Assembly (NCBI GenBank): GCA_017979445.1 | Contig: JADQWC010000478.1 | Span: 117,725-181,724 of the forward strand | Origin: Akebia trifoliata | Taxonomy: Eukaryota > Streptophyta > Magnoliopsida > Ranunculales > Lardizabalaceae | DNA: 64,000 nt | Reading direction: 5' to 3' | In this document: positions 22,771-36,535 of the stretch, in pieces | Layout of the letters: each line of letters starts with the position of its first letter | Numbering within the stretch: the stretch's first letter is position 1 | Position numbers and translations under genes: made by a program | The notes under the pieces: generated by a model | What the model was told of the DNA's origin: nothing | The model's database searches: none | Seen by the model: only the letters and a program-made list of their open reading frames with translations

Positions 22771-24425
22771 ACAACCCGAGATTACTGAAATGTAAATAAT
22801 CGAAAAGTTTGACAATTCCACCTTTTTACGAGTGAATCTCAAGCATAAAAAAGCAAGGCCAAAAACAAAAATTTGCATAAAAAAAGTTGGCCTATGAAAC
22901 ACCCCTCAAGCTTATGGCTTCATTAATATTTAGTGTATTATTTTATGAACATACATACTAGATATCAACTTAATAAATTATTTCTCTCCAATAGATTTGA
23001 ACTAATTTTCTTGGTGGATTTAAAATCCCACTAATTTTTATAGTTTATGATAATTTAAAATGGTAAGATCCAAATGCTAGAAATTGTCAATCAGGCTGAT
23101 TATCGGTGTGAGAGTCTAGTAAGGGTGGGTCCCATAGGACCAGTGGATCCAAAGAGTTCTAAGTAACACCACTTTGGCATGATCAAGAAAGCCAGAATAT
23201 ACTAATCACTTAAGCTTTCCTATTATTATTATTATTATAAATTGAAGGGATCGCCTATGCTCGGGTTTTTTTATTAGTTAGGTGTTTAAAATAATAAATT
23301 TTTATATAATAACTTGTAGGTGGCATTTGCAAATGTAACAAAACAATGAATATCCATTTTGGTAAAAATAAATAAATACTACATTGGACATACAACTCTT
23401 TTGATGAAATAATGACTAAGTTGATAATTCTTACATCATCCAAAATAATTTTGATACTTTCAAATTCAAATATTGTCGAGTATTTCTCTTATATTCATTA
23501 CTAAGTTCTCCCATGCCATAAGCACGAGCATCCTCTTTGAGGGTTAATAGGATAAAAGTGAAAAAAAGAGTTGGAGGGATGTTATTAGATTTTTTAAGTT
23601 AAGAGAGAAAAAAAAAAAAAAAACTAACAAAAATTATGAAAAATGAGATATAATAAAATTAGAAAGAATGGAGAAGAAAGACGAAAAATTATGGTGTAAG
23701 TCAATGAGACATTTGTCCAATCAAAAAATTGTAGCTGAAGGATCGTTTATCCCCGCGTCAAAAAATACAAAACTATAATAACTCCATTATACTTTATTAA
23801 ATAGATTTAAGTTCTGATTGAAATTTAATATTGAAATTCCGATTTCAATAAAATAATTTTTAATGTTACACATGGTTGGATTGACTATTAAAGTAAGACA
23901 ACTTGTTATCATCTTTACTATTATAATAAGACAAGATTGAGTAAGAGTGATTCGACACGAGAATTTAGAGTCCCACAGATGCCTTTACTTTACATTTAAA
24001 TTTAAATTTGGACAGGTCATTTTCATCAAAAATCAATAAAATTAGTTTGCTAGTTTTCTAATATGACAAAATTTTCTTTTTTGTGTCTTCATCTTCCCTA
24101 GCCTAACAATTAAATTATAAAAAGTATTATAGTGCATATGTGTTGCACATGCCATGTACTATTTTCCAATAAATAAAAATGGTAGATGGACAACATGTGC
24201 ACGCTTACATGTCGCCCAATTTTTGGTCGTTAAATTGGTTGTCACGAAACCTATATTTAAATCTCATTGAGATTATAGGAGGAAAAAACTTTGAATCGAT
24301 CAGTCCACTTCAAAATTTTGAAGCAAACCTCTTCGCACTATGACATGTAAGCATCTTAAAGGAGTTATTCCATATATTAATAAAAAAAAGTAGGGATGTG
24401 AATTAAATACAAAAAGTCACATGCA
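22771..24425. other. Intergenic AT-rich DNA
   Basis: A short ATT run lies near 23222-23236 and an A-run near 23611-23625. No gene or clear transposon is seen. Confidence 0.5.
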
Positions 24426-24640
24426 GGTGCGGAGCCAGGATTTTCTTGTAGTGGGGGTAAATTATGATTAGTTGTATAGTTGAAGAACTTGAATGGAGGG
24501 AGAAAAGGGTGTTGGGGCAAATGGGAAGAGAGGTGAGGGAGTGGGGACAAGTGGGGCATGTAATTAGCTGAAAATATAGGAGTGTCTCAAAGTTCAGTGG
24601 TGGCAATTGCCCCCACCAGCTATTTACTAGCTCCGCCCCC
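24426..24640. mobile_element. Small non-autonomous element with GGCGGAGC ends (copy 2)
   Basis: The left end ggtgcggagccaggatttt and the reverse complement of the right end (gggggcggagctagtaa) form terminal inverted repeats. The G/A-rich middle and the core tggcaattgcccccacca match the copy at 9895-10238 in reverse orientation. It is non-coding. Confidence 0.6.
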
Positions 24641-27587
24641 TAACCACGCGCGTGTCATATTCTGCACAGGATTCCTTCAAAATTTTGAAGCGGAGTATCT
24701 GCTTCAAAGTCGAACTCAATGACAGAAAGATGAAGAAGAGTTCCCAATTTGATTAATATATATTGTAAATTCTGGACAAACATGTCATTAATAGTAATAA
24801 TTGTTATAGTTTTAAAATTGACCAAGTGATTCCAAACTTAGATGATTCAACTCGACTCATTATGGTTTCGAGATGACTTGGCCCACGCCTTCATCGAACC
24901 CATTTGGACTGTTGGGCCAGGTTTTGGTTTAATCTAACACTTGGTTAATGCAAAAAATAGGCTCGAATTTTGTAAATTGAATCGTGCTTGGACACAAGTA
25001 TTTTTATTTGAAATGAGTTTGACTCTGAGTTAGCTTGCCACATTGATAACCCATGAAATCAGTTGAGTCAGCTCGACCCCGCCACTTGTTGGAGTAATGT
25101 GATTAAAATTAAAATAATTTATGAAAATAAAATTAAATATTTTTTATTTTAAAATTTTAGAATTATTTTTAATGAAAAATTGAATTACCGACAACTTTAA
25201 TGATGCAAATGGTCAACATTTAAATGTGATAGAGAAACAGTCTACAAATGTCATGTTTTCGGATCACAGCCGGGCAGTATACGGGTCTGAAGGAAAATGA
25301 TATTGTGAGTCGGGTGGATCATCATCCCAATCTCCATACAATACGGTGATCCTCGAGATTCTCGTGTAATCATCTTGACAAGAGAGGAAATTTTAAAAAA
25401 GAAAAAAAAAAAAAAAAACACTGAATTCCTCAAGATTTGTCTAATTTGGTGGTTAATTATTTAAAAAAATTGATCATGGCTATTTGGGATTTTTTTTTTT
25501 TAATAATAATAAAAAAATAAAAATAAGAACTTTTACTAACACACTATAATCTTGAGTGAATTTTTCGTAAGCTTAAAATAAATTATTTACTATTTTGACT
25601 AATTATATATTTTATATAAAAGATTAAGAACAGTAATGAATTCAACGATTTTAAAGTGATAATTTTACTTGTTTAAAGTGATTATTTTTAGTTAAACACG
25701 TGAAATTGTCACTTTAAACTGACAAAATAGTCACTTTTTAAAATCTCTCAAATCATTATCAGTCACATTTTGATAATTAAGATGAATAGTCAACGGGAAA
25801 TCGTGCATTTGTCAATAGTTGATCACATTTTCATAAATATCCTTACAATCTTTACATTTAATTTGAAAAGTATTGGTGTATTATAAGGAAAAGTCAGTGT
25901 GCCAATAGAATCCTTCATATTTTATTAGATATATTAGTTTTGTACGACTTTAGATGTAACATATGTTATTTATAACCGTACTCCATACAAAGTGACGTGA
26001 AGTCTGATTTATTTGGATTTTTTAAATATTTTTAATAAAAAAATAAATATTTTATTAGATATATTAAGTTTGTACAAAATATTTTATTAATTTTATATGA
26101 AGTGATGTGAAGTCGGCGGAAGCCACGAGATCTGGCTTTTCTATTTTCTTAAAATTATTATATTTAATGATTTTTCCGAATTGAAGATAATATATTTAAG
26201 CCGAAAAATCAGGGATTTTTTTTTATATAAGGTGAAGATGAGGGTATTTTGGTCATTTTTGTTATTATCAATGTAGAGGGGGGTGTCTCTGCCATCAGTT
26301 TGAAAATACAAGGGTATCTTAAATATTTAGCAAAATGTGGAGGAGTATGCCTAAATCATCCTGATAATATTTTTTACAAGCCACATCTTATATCATAGAA
26401 AATTAATATTACCTTTTCCTTTTCTTGAAGAAGTTAATGTTTTGATGGGGCTACCTGACAAAATAGCCTAACAAACCTACATAAGATAAACTTTGCTCTA
26501 CCATGGAATATCAAATTTGATCCATCACCCCTTGAAAAGCGAAATTTGGCACACTCTTCCATAAAGTGGGCCCCTAGACCAAAACTCATCGGTCTCTTTT
26601 AATTAGATAATATAAGGGAAAAAGTATCAAATTCGATAATCAAAATATCACTAATCAAATGGATTTTGATACATATGCAAGAGGTAGCACTAAGGGTGTG
26701 AATGGTAAAAAAAAGTATCTTTTCGTATTATTTATTTTTTTATTATTTTTATTATTATTATTATTATTATATATATATTTTAAGATTAAACGGGAGTTAG
26801 GTAGAACCCTAATCAGGAAAAAGAGAATTACATTTTGTCATATCTATGCCCAGAGACATCTTTACATACAATGTCCCTAAGACAACTTAGAAGATTCCTA
26901 TACTCAAAGAGAATTCTACCCGTAGCAGATAATCATCTTAATTAGGGACCTAGCAAGAATCAAATCTTCTAGAAGAATGGATTTATTTTAATTATAATTT
27001 ATTTATAAGATAATTAGTATTCCCATTAAATATTAATCAAGAATTTTTAAAAAGTAGATGTACTTCAACTAAAATTAAAATTTAAACAGAATATTCATTT
27101 TTAGTTTATTTTCTTTTGACTTTCTTCTAATAGACGTCAATACATACATTCACCATTCCTTCTCAAAACTAATTAATTTATTTGAAAAATTAATTGTTGG
27201 TATCAACCACCATGTGAGGAAGTACAAGGTAAGTTTCTTTTTTAAATTTTTACTAAAATTAAGAGTGCTGATTTTCTTTTCCGCTTCAATCTTCTTCCTT
27301 TTACGGGTGTGCCATCGATCAAGAATTGGATTGGTGGTTGCTTGCCTTCCCAAGCAGGGATGTAAGAAGAACTTATCCTCCTCCCCAACATTGCCTCCGA
27401 TTTATTTTGAAACGACAAGCAAATAAATAACTTATCTTTTTCGGTCCATGGATGAGAAATAAGGAATTGATCGACCTCTCCTTAAAGGGGAGGCTTACTT
27501 ACTGTCTATCGATCAGCTGCTGCTGGAATCCATCCCTTTATATAGGAATCACAAAGCTCATCAAATCAACTAAAAGCTTTCAAGGGA
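24641..27587. other. Intergenic AT-rich DNA with one weak MITE
   Basis: No gene is supported. Bases 25555-25853 resemble the element at 42418-42660: shared gaaaatgtgatcaact and gtgaaattgtcacttt words lie near inverted ends. A long ATT microsatellite spans about 26729-26770. GAGTTGACTC-rich decayed repeats occur near 24840-25080, with relatives at 8460-8950, 40810-41000 and 41370-41730. Confidence 0.4.
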
Positions 27588-27780
27588 AGATTTGACTAGA
27601 AAATCTTTACTCGGTTGACATGTTGTCAGACACGGAACCATCTTTACTCGGGATACACAAATACACATTCCCATAAAAGATGTGTAGTTGTGTATCCCAA
27701 GGAAAAAAAATCTATTGTTCCGTGTCTCCGACACGTCAATTGAGTATTGACCAAGTGAAGACTTTCTAGTTAGAAAATCA
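27588..27780. mobile_element. Foldback MITE (193 bp)
   Basis: The two halves are inverted copies over almost their full length. Left words include tgactagaaaatctttactc, cagacacggaac and gggatacacaaatacaca. They are mirrored by gagtattgaccaagtgaaga, gttccgtgtctc and tgtgtagttgtgtatccc. A transcript would form a hairpin of about 190 nt. It is non-coding. Confidence 0.65.
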
Positions 27781-27906
27781 TTATTCTAAAATTAATTGTC
27801 TAACTTATTGGTTGGTCTACAACTAACCAATGTCGGGTATTTGTCGGGTTTGATTATGGTTCCAAAGATCTCACACTAATAAGATTCATAATTGATATTT
27901 TATTTA

Positions 27907-28115
27907 CTGTGTATTTGGTAGCACTTGAAATCTGAATGGAGGTGATCCACCTTTAAAATTCAGACTTCAAAAACTTTATTTCATTTCAGATTTCAGGCTT
28001 CAGGAACGAAATTCATAAGTTTTGAACCAGTGATGGGGGATATTAATAAAACTTCTAAAGTCTAATTTCTAGTTTCTAGACTTCAGAATTCAAAAGTGGT
28101 ATCGAACATAGCCTT
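27907..28115. mobile_element. hAT-like MITE next to the copia insertion
   Basis: The left end tgtgtatttggtagcacttg and the reverse complement of the right end (ggctatgttcgataccactt) match at most positions. This fits the common plant hAT-type ends (GTGTTTGGTA). No target duplication is clear. The copia element inserted 27 bp to its right. Confidence 0.45.
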
Positions 28116-28137
28116 AAATTTCAATTTTAAGTATGTA

Positions 28138-28142
28138 TTAGA
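28138..28142. repeat. Target site duplication TTAGA, left
   Basis: TTAGA directly precedes the 5' LTR and is repeated directly after the 3' LTR at 34193-34197. A perfect 5-bp duplication is standard for copia integration. Confidence 0.95.
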
Positions 28143-28891
28143 TGTTGGAAAAAATCTGCAGTTTTCAGATTTTTATGACCGAGTGGGTCTATTTGAGCTA
28201 CGATTTAAGTGGGTCCCATTATTTATTTGTGACAGGACCACTTGGAAACTTATTCTTCTCATTGAAGAGAATAGTTTCATGTATTTAGTTATCGAAAATC
28301 CATTTTGGGTGAATGAGAAATCGACTCCAAACAACCCCTTTATTCCTTTCAAAGGACACCTCTTGATTTTGAAGGGGCATACCCCTTAATTCAGAAAGGA
28401 CACACATCTTGATTTTGAAGGGGCTCACCCCTTAATTCAGAGAGGACACACCTCTTGATTTCCATGGGTGCTTGTTCGTTTTGTAAATACACCTTTTTTT
28501 TATTGTGGGTTGTCTCTTAAGAGACACACATTTCCTTTTCCAAGAGACATTATGTCTCTTAGAACCATCTTTTCCCAAGAGACACCTTGTCTTATTTTGA
28601 CCTTAGTTTTTGGTAATTCAAAATTTTTCTCTTATTCTATGCTGTTTTAAATTACTTACATTCTGATTTCTTGTCTGCATTCTTTGAGAGTACAACATTA
28701 GCGTTCAGTTCACTAGACGTGTAGATTGAAGTGCTGCCTCTACACGTGTGATCGTTGTATCTTGGGAGACAATTGTTCATTGATCCGTGGGCACCAAGTT
28801 GCGGGAACAAAATTGTCTTAAGGATATTGTGTTCAACATAAGCCTCGGTCAAACTTTATTTTGTTCATTCTCGGGTATCTACCGTATAACA
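28143..28891 (+). mobile_element. 5' LTR of copia element 1 (749 bp)
   Basis: It begins TGTTGGAAAA and ends TATAACA, and aligns along its whole length with 33424-34192. By eye there are roughly 20 mismatches in the first 350 aligned bases, so the insertion is not recent. It lacks about 20 bp around 28580-28600 that in the 3' LTR contain TATAAATA, so its TATA box is gone. Confidence 0.95.
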
Positions 28892-28919
28892 ATCTTAAGA
28901 CAATTTTATCAAATTTTTT

Positions 28920-31900
28920 TTTTCTGTGTTCTCAGATTTAAAAAATAAATCACCAAGAAAAACCTGAGAAATTTAATGGCTCGGATTTCAAGCTTTGGCA
29001 ACAGAAAATGTTGTTTTATTTAACAACATTAAACTTAGCCAAATTCTTTCAAGAAGATGCGCCTGTTCTGAAGGAAAACAAATCAGATAGCACAACGGTT
29101 GCTACTATCGAAGCATGGAAACACTCTGATTTTCTATGTGGAAATTATATCCTCAATGAATTGGATAATAACACTATATAACGTATACAGTCCAATCGTT
29201 ACTGCAAAAGAACTGTGGGAATCCTTAGACAAGAAATATAAGACAAAAGATGCCGAACAAAAGAAATTTGTAGTCGGCAGATTCTTAGATTATAAAATGG
29301 TGGATTCCAAAATAGTTATCAATCAAGTCCAAGAACTTCAAATTATCCTGCATGAAATTCATGCAGAAAGTATGTCTATTAGTAAATCTTTTCAAGTGGC
29401 ATCGGAAATTGAAAAATTACCGTAATCTTGGAGAGACTTCAAAAATTATTTGAAGCACAAACGCAAGAAGATGAAGCTCGAAGACTTGATAGTGAGGTTA
29501 AGGATTGAGGAAGACAACAGAATGAGTGAGAAAGGGTCAAATAATAACTACTTCGAATCCAAGGCCAATGTTGTGGAAGTTAAACGGCCTAAGTTAAACT
29601 CTCACAACAAAAAGAGAAAAATTTCTACTATGGGTCCTAAAGGAAAGGACTTTAAAAAATTCAAGGGAATCTATTTTGTTTGCAACAAACCTAGACATCG
29701 AGCCACGGACTACCGCAAGCGCAAGGATCAGGATTCATTGAAGAATAAATTTGTTCAAGCCTAGTTGTTTGAAGTAGAAAATTTAGTTGTAGTTGTTTCT
29801 GATATCAACCTTTCTACAGTTGTCTCTGAAGTAAATTTAGTCGGAAATACTAAATAATGATGGGTAGACATAGGGGCTACTCAACATATATGTTCTGACA
29901 AAAATTTATTTTCAGAATATTTTAAAACAAGAAAGGATGAACAACTCTTTATGGGAAACTCTTCAACTTCAAAAATTGAAGGTCTAGGGAAGATGATGCT
30001 GAAATTTACTTCGGGGAAGAGTCTAACATTAAATAATGTGCTGCACATACCAGACATCCGAAAAATTCTAGTATCTGGATCTTTACTAAGTAAGAAAGTT
30101 TTCAGATTAGTATTTAAATATGATAAATTTGTACTTACTAAAAATGGGATGTACATGAGCAAGGGGTATTTGACCGATGGTCTATTTAAACTAAATGTAA
30201 TGACGATTGTACCTAAAGATTCAACTATGAATAAAAAGAATTCTTTTGTTTATATGCTTGAATCTTTCAATGTGTGGCATGATAGATTAGGTCATGAGAA
30301 TTTTAATACCTTGCGAAAGTTAATAAGTTTAGATTTATTGCCTAAATTTCATATTGACCAAAATTACAAATGTGAAACATGTGTGGAAGCCAAATTAACC
30401 AAAATACCCTTTCATTCTGTGGAAAGGAGTTTAAAAACTCTAGAATTAATTCATAGTGATATCTGTGATTTAAAATTTATGCAAACAAGAGGTGGGAAGA
30501 AGTATTTCATTACTTTTATCGATGATTGCACAAGATATTGTTACATGTATTTGCTAAGGAGTAAAGACGAAGCCTTAGAAATGTTTAAACATTACAAGGA
30601 TGAACTTGAAAATCAACTCAATTAAAAGATAAAAGTAGTAAGAAGTGATAGATGAGGTAAATATGAAGCACCTATTAGTGAGTTCTGTTTAGAACATGGT
30701 ATTATTCACTAAACTACCGCTCCTTACTTACCACAATCTATGGTGTTGCTGAAAGCAAAAATCGAACCTTAAAAGAAATGATGAATGTTATGTTGATAAG
30801 TTCTGGTTTACCCTAGAATTTGTGGGGAAAGCAATCCTTTTAGCAAATCATATTCTTAACAAAATACCTCACAAGAAATTAGATCAAACTCCATATGAGT
30901 TATGGAAAAGTCGAAGACCATCTTATAAATATTTAAAAGTATGGGGGTGTTTGGGTAAGGTAATGATTCATAACCTTAAAAAGGTTAAGATAAGACCAAA
31001 AACCATTGATTGTATATTCATTGGTTATGCACATAATAGTAGTGCATGTCGATTCCTTGTGCACAAATCTGACATTCCTGACGTTCATGCAAATACTATT
31101 ATTGAATCAAGGAATGCTTTATTTTTTTAGAATATTTTTCCTTGTAAAAATATATAAATAATAAGTTCTCATAAAAGAACTTATGATAATGCGATTACTA
31201 GATCACAAGGCAATATAGACCAAAAATCTATAAAAAAAATGTGGATGAACCTAAACGCAGTAAGAGACCTAAAATGATTAAGTCATTTGGTCCAGATTTT
31301 CTAACTTTTTTGTTAGAAAATGAACCTCAAACCTTTAAGGAAGCCATGTCTACACCTGAAACACCTTATTGGATAGAGGCTGTGAATAACGAAATTGATT
31401 CAATTTTACAAAATCATACTTGGGAATTAGTAGATCTTCTACCAGGCAGCAAACCTATAGGTTGTAAATGGATCTTAAAAAAGAAGATGAAACCCGATGG
31501 TTCTATAGACAAGTACAAAGCAAGACTTGTTGCCAAAGGGTTCAAACAAAAATAAGTTTTGGATTATTTTGACACCTATTCACCAGTTACAAAAATAACT
31601 TACATTCGCATATTGATAGCTATTGCAGCGTTGTATAAACTAGAAATGCATCAAATGGATGTTAAAACAGCTTTTTTAAATAGTGACTTAAATGAGAAAG
31701 TATATATGGAATAACCAGAAGGTTTTACTGTCAAAGGACAGGAAAGAAAAGTGTGCAGATTTGTTAAATCACTTTATGAATTAAAACAAACACCTAAACA
31801 ATGGCATGAAAAATTTGACAGTGTAATGTTGTCAAATGGTTTTAAAATAAATGAGTTTGACAAATGTGTATACGTTAAAAGCATTAAAGATGCTTATGTC

Positions 31901-32880
31901 ATTGTTTGCCTATATGTTGATGATATGTTAATTTTAGGAACTAACAAAAATATCATCAAGTCAACAAAGAAAATATTGACTAATAAGTTTGAAATGAAAG
32001 ACTTAGGTGTTGCGGATGTTATACTAGGGATAAAAATTACTAGAACATCAGAAGGACTTGTATTATCTTAATCACATTATATTGAGAAAATACTTAAGAA
32101 TTTTAATCAATTTGATTGTAATCCAATTAAAACACCAATAGAAGTTAATTTTCATTTGAATAAAAATACTGGTGAGAGTATTTCTCAATTAGAGTATTCT
32201 CGTATAATTGACAGTTTAATGTATCTTATGAACTGCACAAGGCCAAACATTGATTACTCAGTTGGCAAACTGAATAGATATACAAGTAATCCAAAATTAG
32301 ATCACTGAAAGGCATTAGTCAAAGTTTTAAGATACTTAAAATTTACTCTAGACTATGGGTTGTACTACACTAGGTATCCAGCGGTACTTGAAGGATATTG
32401 TGATGCCAATTGGATGTTAGATTCTGAAGAATCAAAATCCACAAGTGGATATATTTTTACACTTGGAAGTGCAACCGTTTCTTGGAAATCTTTTAAGAAG
32501 ACATGTATAGCTCGATCTACCATGGAATCGAAATTTATAGTGTTAAATAAAGGAGAAGAAGAAGCTGAATGGCTTCGACATTTTTTAGAAGATATTCCTT
32601 TATGGCCAAAACCCGTACTCGCCATCTGTGTACATTGTGATAATCAACGATAGCAATGGCACAAAATAATATTTATAATGGTAAGTCTCGACATATTCGT
32701 CGTAAAGCAGTTGCTTTCAAATGGAGTTATTTCCTTTGATTATATAAAGTCTAAGAAAAATCTCGCGGATCCGCTTACCAACGGTTTAACAAGAGAGCAA
32801 ATTTACTGCACATCGAAGGGAATGAGATTAAAGCCTACACAAAAGGGTCATCACAATGGCAACCCAACCTAGTTGACTAG
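28920..32880 (+). pseudogene. Ty1/copia gag-pol polyprotein, inactivated
   Basis: The domain order is that of copia. Gag (UBN2 type) covers about 28950-29764 and ends in a damaged zinc knuckle, with Tyr in place of the first and last Cys. The protease motif reads DIG instead of DSG at 29867-29875. The integrase HHCC and catalytic core lie at about 30270-31130, reverse transcriptase at about 31240-32071 with YVDD at 31913-31924, and RNase H at about 32350-32872. At least six in-frame stops and some frameshifts interrupt it, for example after 29425, at 30623 and at 31553. It cannot make a polyprotein. Integrase before reverse transcriptase is what marks it as copia rather than gypsy. Confidence 0.93.
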
Positions 32881-33423
32881 ACATCCCAAGATCTAAATTC
32901 AATGGGACAACTAGTTGTGTGTGACTCACTAATAGTCCTGAGGAGATAAACTCTCATATCCACTCTTATAATGTAACGGTGCTATCTGTAATGGTTTTTA
33001 GGGTAAGCTTTGCTTTTAATGATGCCTATAACTTGATTTTCAAGTGGGGTACAGCAAGGTACTCTTAATAGGAATCACCTATGTGAGTGTGAAGTTGGGT
33101 CGCTTCCATGAGAATTTATAAAGGCTAAAATTCTCTATAGTACTCATGAATCCAGGAATGTTCAGGGCCAAAATGAACACAACCGTGAGCATCGACTATG
33201 TCAAGAAAGGAACTATGTGAATTCTATTGTCTAGATTTACACTTAAACTTGAACAGTTCAAAACATCATGTTTACTGTTTAGCGAGTAAATCTTATAGTT
33301 TTTACTAGGGAAGGTTTAAAGCCACAACCTACCTATACCGATGTAGTATCTTTTCTATATGTACTCTCTTTGTTTTGTTTTATCATCATTTTAGTTGTAG
33401 CCATTTTCATTCATGTGGGGGAT

Positions 33424-34192
33424 TATTGAAAAAAATCTGCAGTTTTCAGATTTTTATGATCGAGTGGGTCTATTTGAACTACGATTTAAGTGGGTCCCAT
33501 TATTTATTTGTGGCGGGACCACTTGAAAACTTATTCTTCTCATTGAAGATAATATTTTCATATATTTAGTTATCAAAAATCTATTTTGGGTGAATAAAAA
33601 ATCGACTCCAAACAACCCCTTTATTCCTTTCAGAGGACACCTCTTGATTTTGAAGGGGCACACCCCTTAATTCAGGAAGGACACACCTCTTGATTTTGAA
33701 GGGGCATACCCCTTAATTCAGAGAGGACACACCTCTTGATTTCCATGGGTGCATGTTCGTTCTGTAAAGACACCTCTTTTTGGTTTTGGGTTGTCTCTTA
33801 AGTGACACACCTTTCATTTTTCAAGAAATATTATGTCTCTTAGAACCATCTTTTCTCAAGAGACACCTTATTTCTTAGAATTCTATAAATAGGTCATTTT
33901 GACCTTAGTTTTTGGTAATTCAAAATTTTCTCTTCTTCTCTGTTGTTTTAAATTGCTTGCATTCAGATTTCTTGTCTGCATTCTTTGAGAGTACAACATT
34001 AGCGTTTGATTCGCTAGACGTGTAGATTGAAGTGCTGCCTCTGCACGTATGATCGTTGTATCCTGAGAGACAATTGTTCATTGATCCGTGGGCACCAAGT
34101 TGCGGGAACAAAATTTTCTTAAGGACATTGTGTTCAACACAAGCCTCGGTCAAACTTTATTTTGTTCATTCTCGAGTATCTACTGTATAACA
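33424..34192 (+). mobile_element. 3' LTR of copia element 1 (769 bp)
   Basis: It starts TATTGAAAAA (the TG has mutated to TA) just after the polypurine tract tgtgggggat (about 33414-33423) and ends TATAACA. It keeps TATAAATA at 33884-33891, which the 5' LTR has lost. TTAGA (34193-34197) follows as target duplication. Confidence 0.95.
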
Positions 34193-34197
34193 TTAGA

Positions 34198-36535
34198 CAT
34201 AACCGAAATTGACTGACGACACCCCTAGGTGACACAACACCAATAAGGTCAGCGGATTCAAATAAGTACACCATGTGGTATTTCGAGGATACCTTATTTG
34301 CATCAAAGTTTTATTGGCCAAGGATCACTCATGCATTTGATACCCAACACGAAATTTATTTCTTATTTTAAATTCATGAATGCCTAACCCACCTTGTGGA
34401 GTTGCTACAAATTATAAATCTTCTTGATCATTGATTCAGAACAATTGGATTTGGGCATTTTTATTATGGGTTAGGCCCATAGTTAAAACTCATTTTTATC
34501 CACGTGGAATTATGTGGAGAGACATGGCCGACTCATACAAGTTGAGATCTAAGAATAAATCTCAAAATGAGGTCTCTTATGTCTAATATATTAATACTAA
34601 TAATTATTATTATTATTGAAGCACGACCATTTCAAAGTTGACCTGTTTTATAGGTTACAATTTACAAGTTTACACTTTGTAACATACAACAGGTTATTGT
34701 AGCATTTTTTTTTCCAACCAAGTTTTATAAAAATTCGTAAAAAAAAAAAAAATGTTTTATTCTTCTTTAACTTAAAACACGTGAATTATTCAAAATAGTT
34801 CAATAATCTAGAGAATAATACTTCCTTTGAAAAAAAATGAAAAATTCGTGATTTTTTCAAAAATTAAACGGGAGATTGCTAACAAGGGTTTATCCTATCA
34901 TCAACTACTGCGATTTGATAATGATTGTGAAGATTAGAAAATTTTAGAGGTGAAAATTTATCAAAGATAGAAAAAGTTGTAAATGGAATTAAGAAAATAC
35001 AAAATGGTATTATATATTGAATATATAGTTATAAGTTTCAGTTGAAATCAAAATCTTAACCCAACTCTAAGTTAAAATCAGAGAGATCAGATAATGTTAG
35101 ATTTTTTACGCATTCATAATCTTAAATATAACTTCAATAAACTATGATTTTCCAATAGAATCTATTCTATCTCATACCTCAAATACTTATCTTGTGCCAT
35201 CATAAAGTCTTCGATTCAAAATCGTTGGAGAAGTGTCTTACAATCCACATGTTTCTCAAAACTTTCAAAACCCCAATCAAATTGATATTTTCTTCTAAAT
35301 TCACCTTTTTCATTTTCTCTATGTGGATCGGTTAGGGCCTTCTCTCGTCTCTCTATGTAGATCAATTAGGGTTCTAGGGATTGATGGATATCGCTATTGT
35401 GATATCTCTTCTTTGTGTGTTTTTCACAATTAATTCATTATTTATATCTTGTCAATATAGGATTTTCGATCTTTTTTTATAAATGATGGTTGAGGGTTTA
35501 GAGTTATTCTTTTAGTAAATTTTCTATCTATCAAAATTTATTATTAACTTTAAAAAATATTCATAATTCTAACGATATTAAAATTCTTTAAATAGTGATA
35601 TTTATAATATTTATAGACTCTTTATGTAATTAAACAATAAAAAAATATGTGAGGTTAATTGGGTCGGTCACACGACATAAAGTTCTAATAGATAAGAGTT
35701 CGACAAATTGATTGGGCCCACCCAACTTGCACCCCTTTGACTACTAATGAGGGGATCTCACTCTCACGGGAACTAAGTCCGAATAATGACAAAAAAATAT
35801 CTTACATGAATATCTCCACACTAATTGGAGGGAAGAGAAGGCCTAATAACTTCTAGTTGAAACTTGAAAGTAACGACACTTTTTTTAGAGAGTGGACCTG
35901 ATTATGTAATTAATTGCTTGATAGTCTATAATGCCACGTGGCACATTTTTAGCGGTTGAGAATCATGATTGGTGTTGTCATCCTTTAATTGAACATTTAA
36001 TTATGGGGCCAAGCTTTTAATTATTTTGACGCGTATGAGAATTCTAGAATTGTTAAACCATACGGCGTCCCTTAGGGCTTTTAATGGATAGGTTACATGG
36101 GGAATTCTTGATATAAAAAGTTCTAAATTATTAATTAATTTTTTCAAAATTTTAAAATATTTTTTTGATGGGGGCAAATTCTTTGATCATCTTAAAAATT
36201 TTAAATTTATAAATAATTTTTTCAAAATTTACAAATTTTATGAGGGCAAAATCATTTAAAAATCTTAAGAAATTTTAATTTCTGAACGATGTCTTTCAAA
36301 GTTTAAAAAACATTTGTGGCTGCAAAGTTTAGAATTCTATGGGGGCAAAGTCTTTAAAGATCTTAAAATAAAAAAAAAGAAGAATTTTTAAGAAATTGCT
36401 TTAAAGTTTGAGAAATTCTTGTGGGGGTACTTGCCCCCACTGTAAATGCGCACATGAGTGCAGGTCATGTAATGGTCGACTAGGGACCATAGTTGATCTG
36501 TAACTAATTAAAAGAAAGGTCAAATATTAAAAAAA
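34198..36535. other. Intergenic AT-rich DNA
   Basis: No gene is seen. At about 36160-36440, degenerate units repeat the words ttttgatgggggcaaa and tttaaagatcttaa. They end in the palindrome gtgggggtacttgcccccac (about 36421-36440), which resembles 59593-59611. This is probably a further decayed non-autonomous element. Confidence 0.45.

Noticed and set aside
28652..28852. Minus-strand ORF (66 aa) and its partner at 33920-34153
   Set aside because: Both lie in the copia LTRs and are similar only because the LTRs are. No protein family is recognised.
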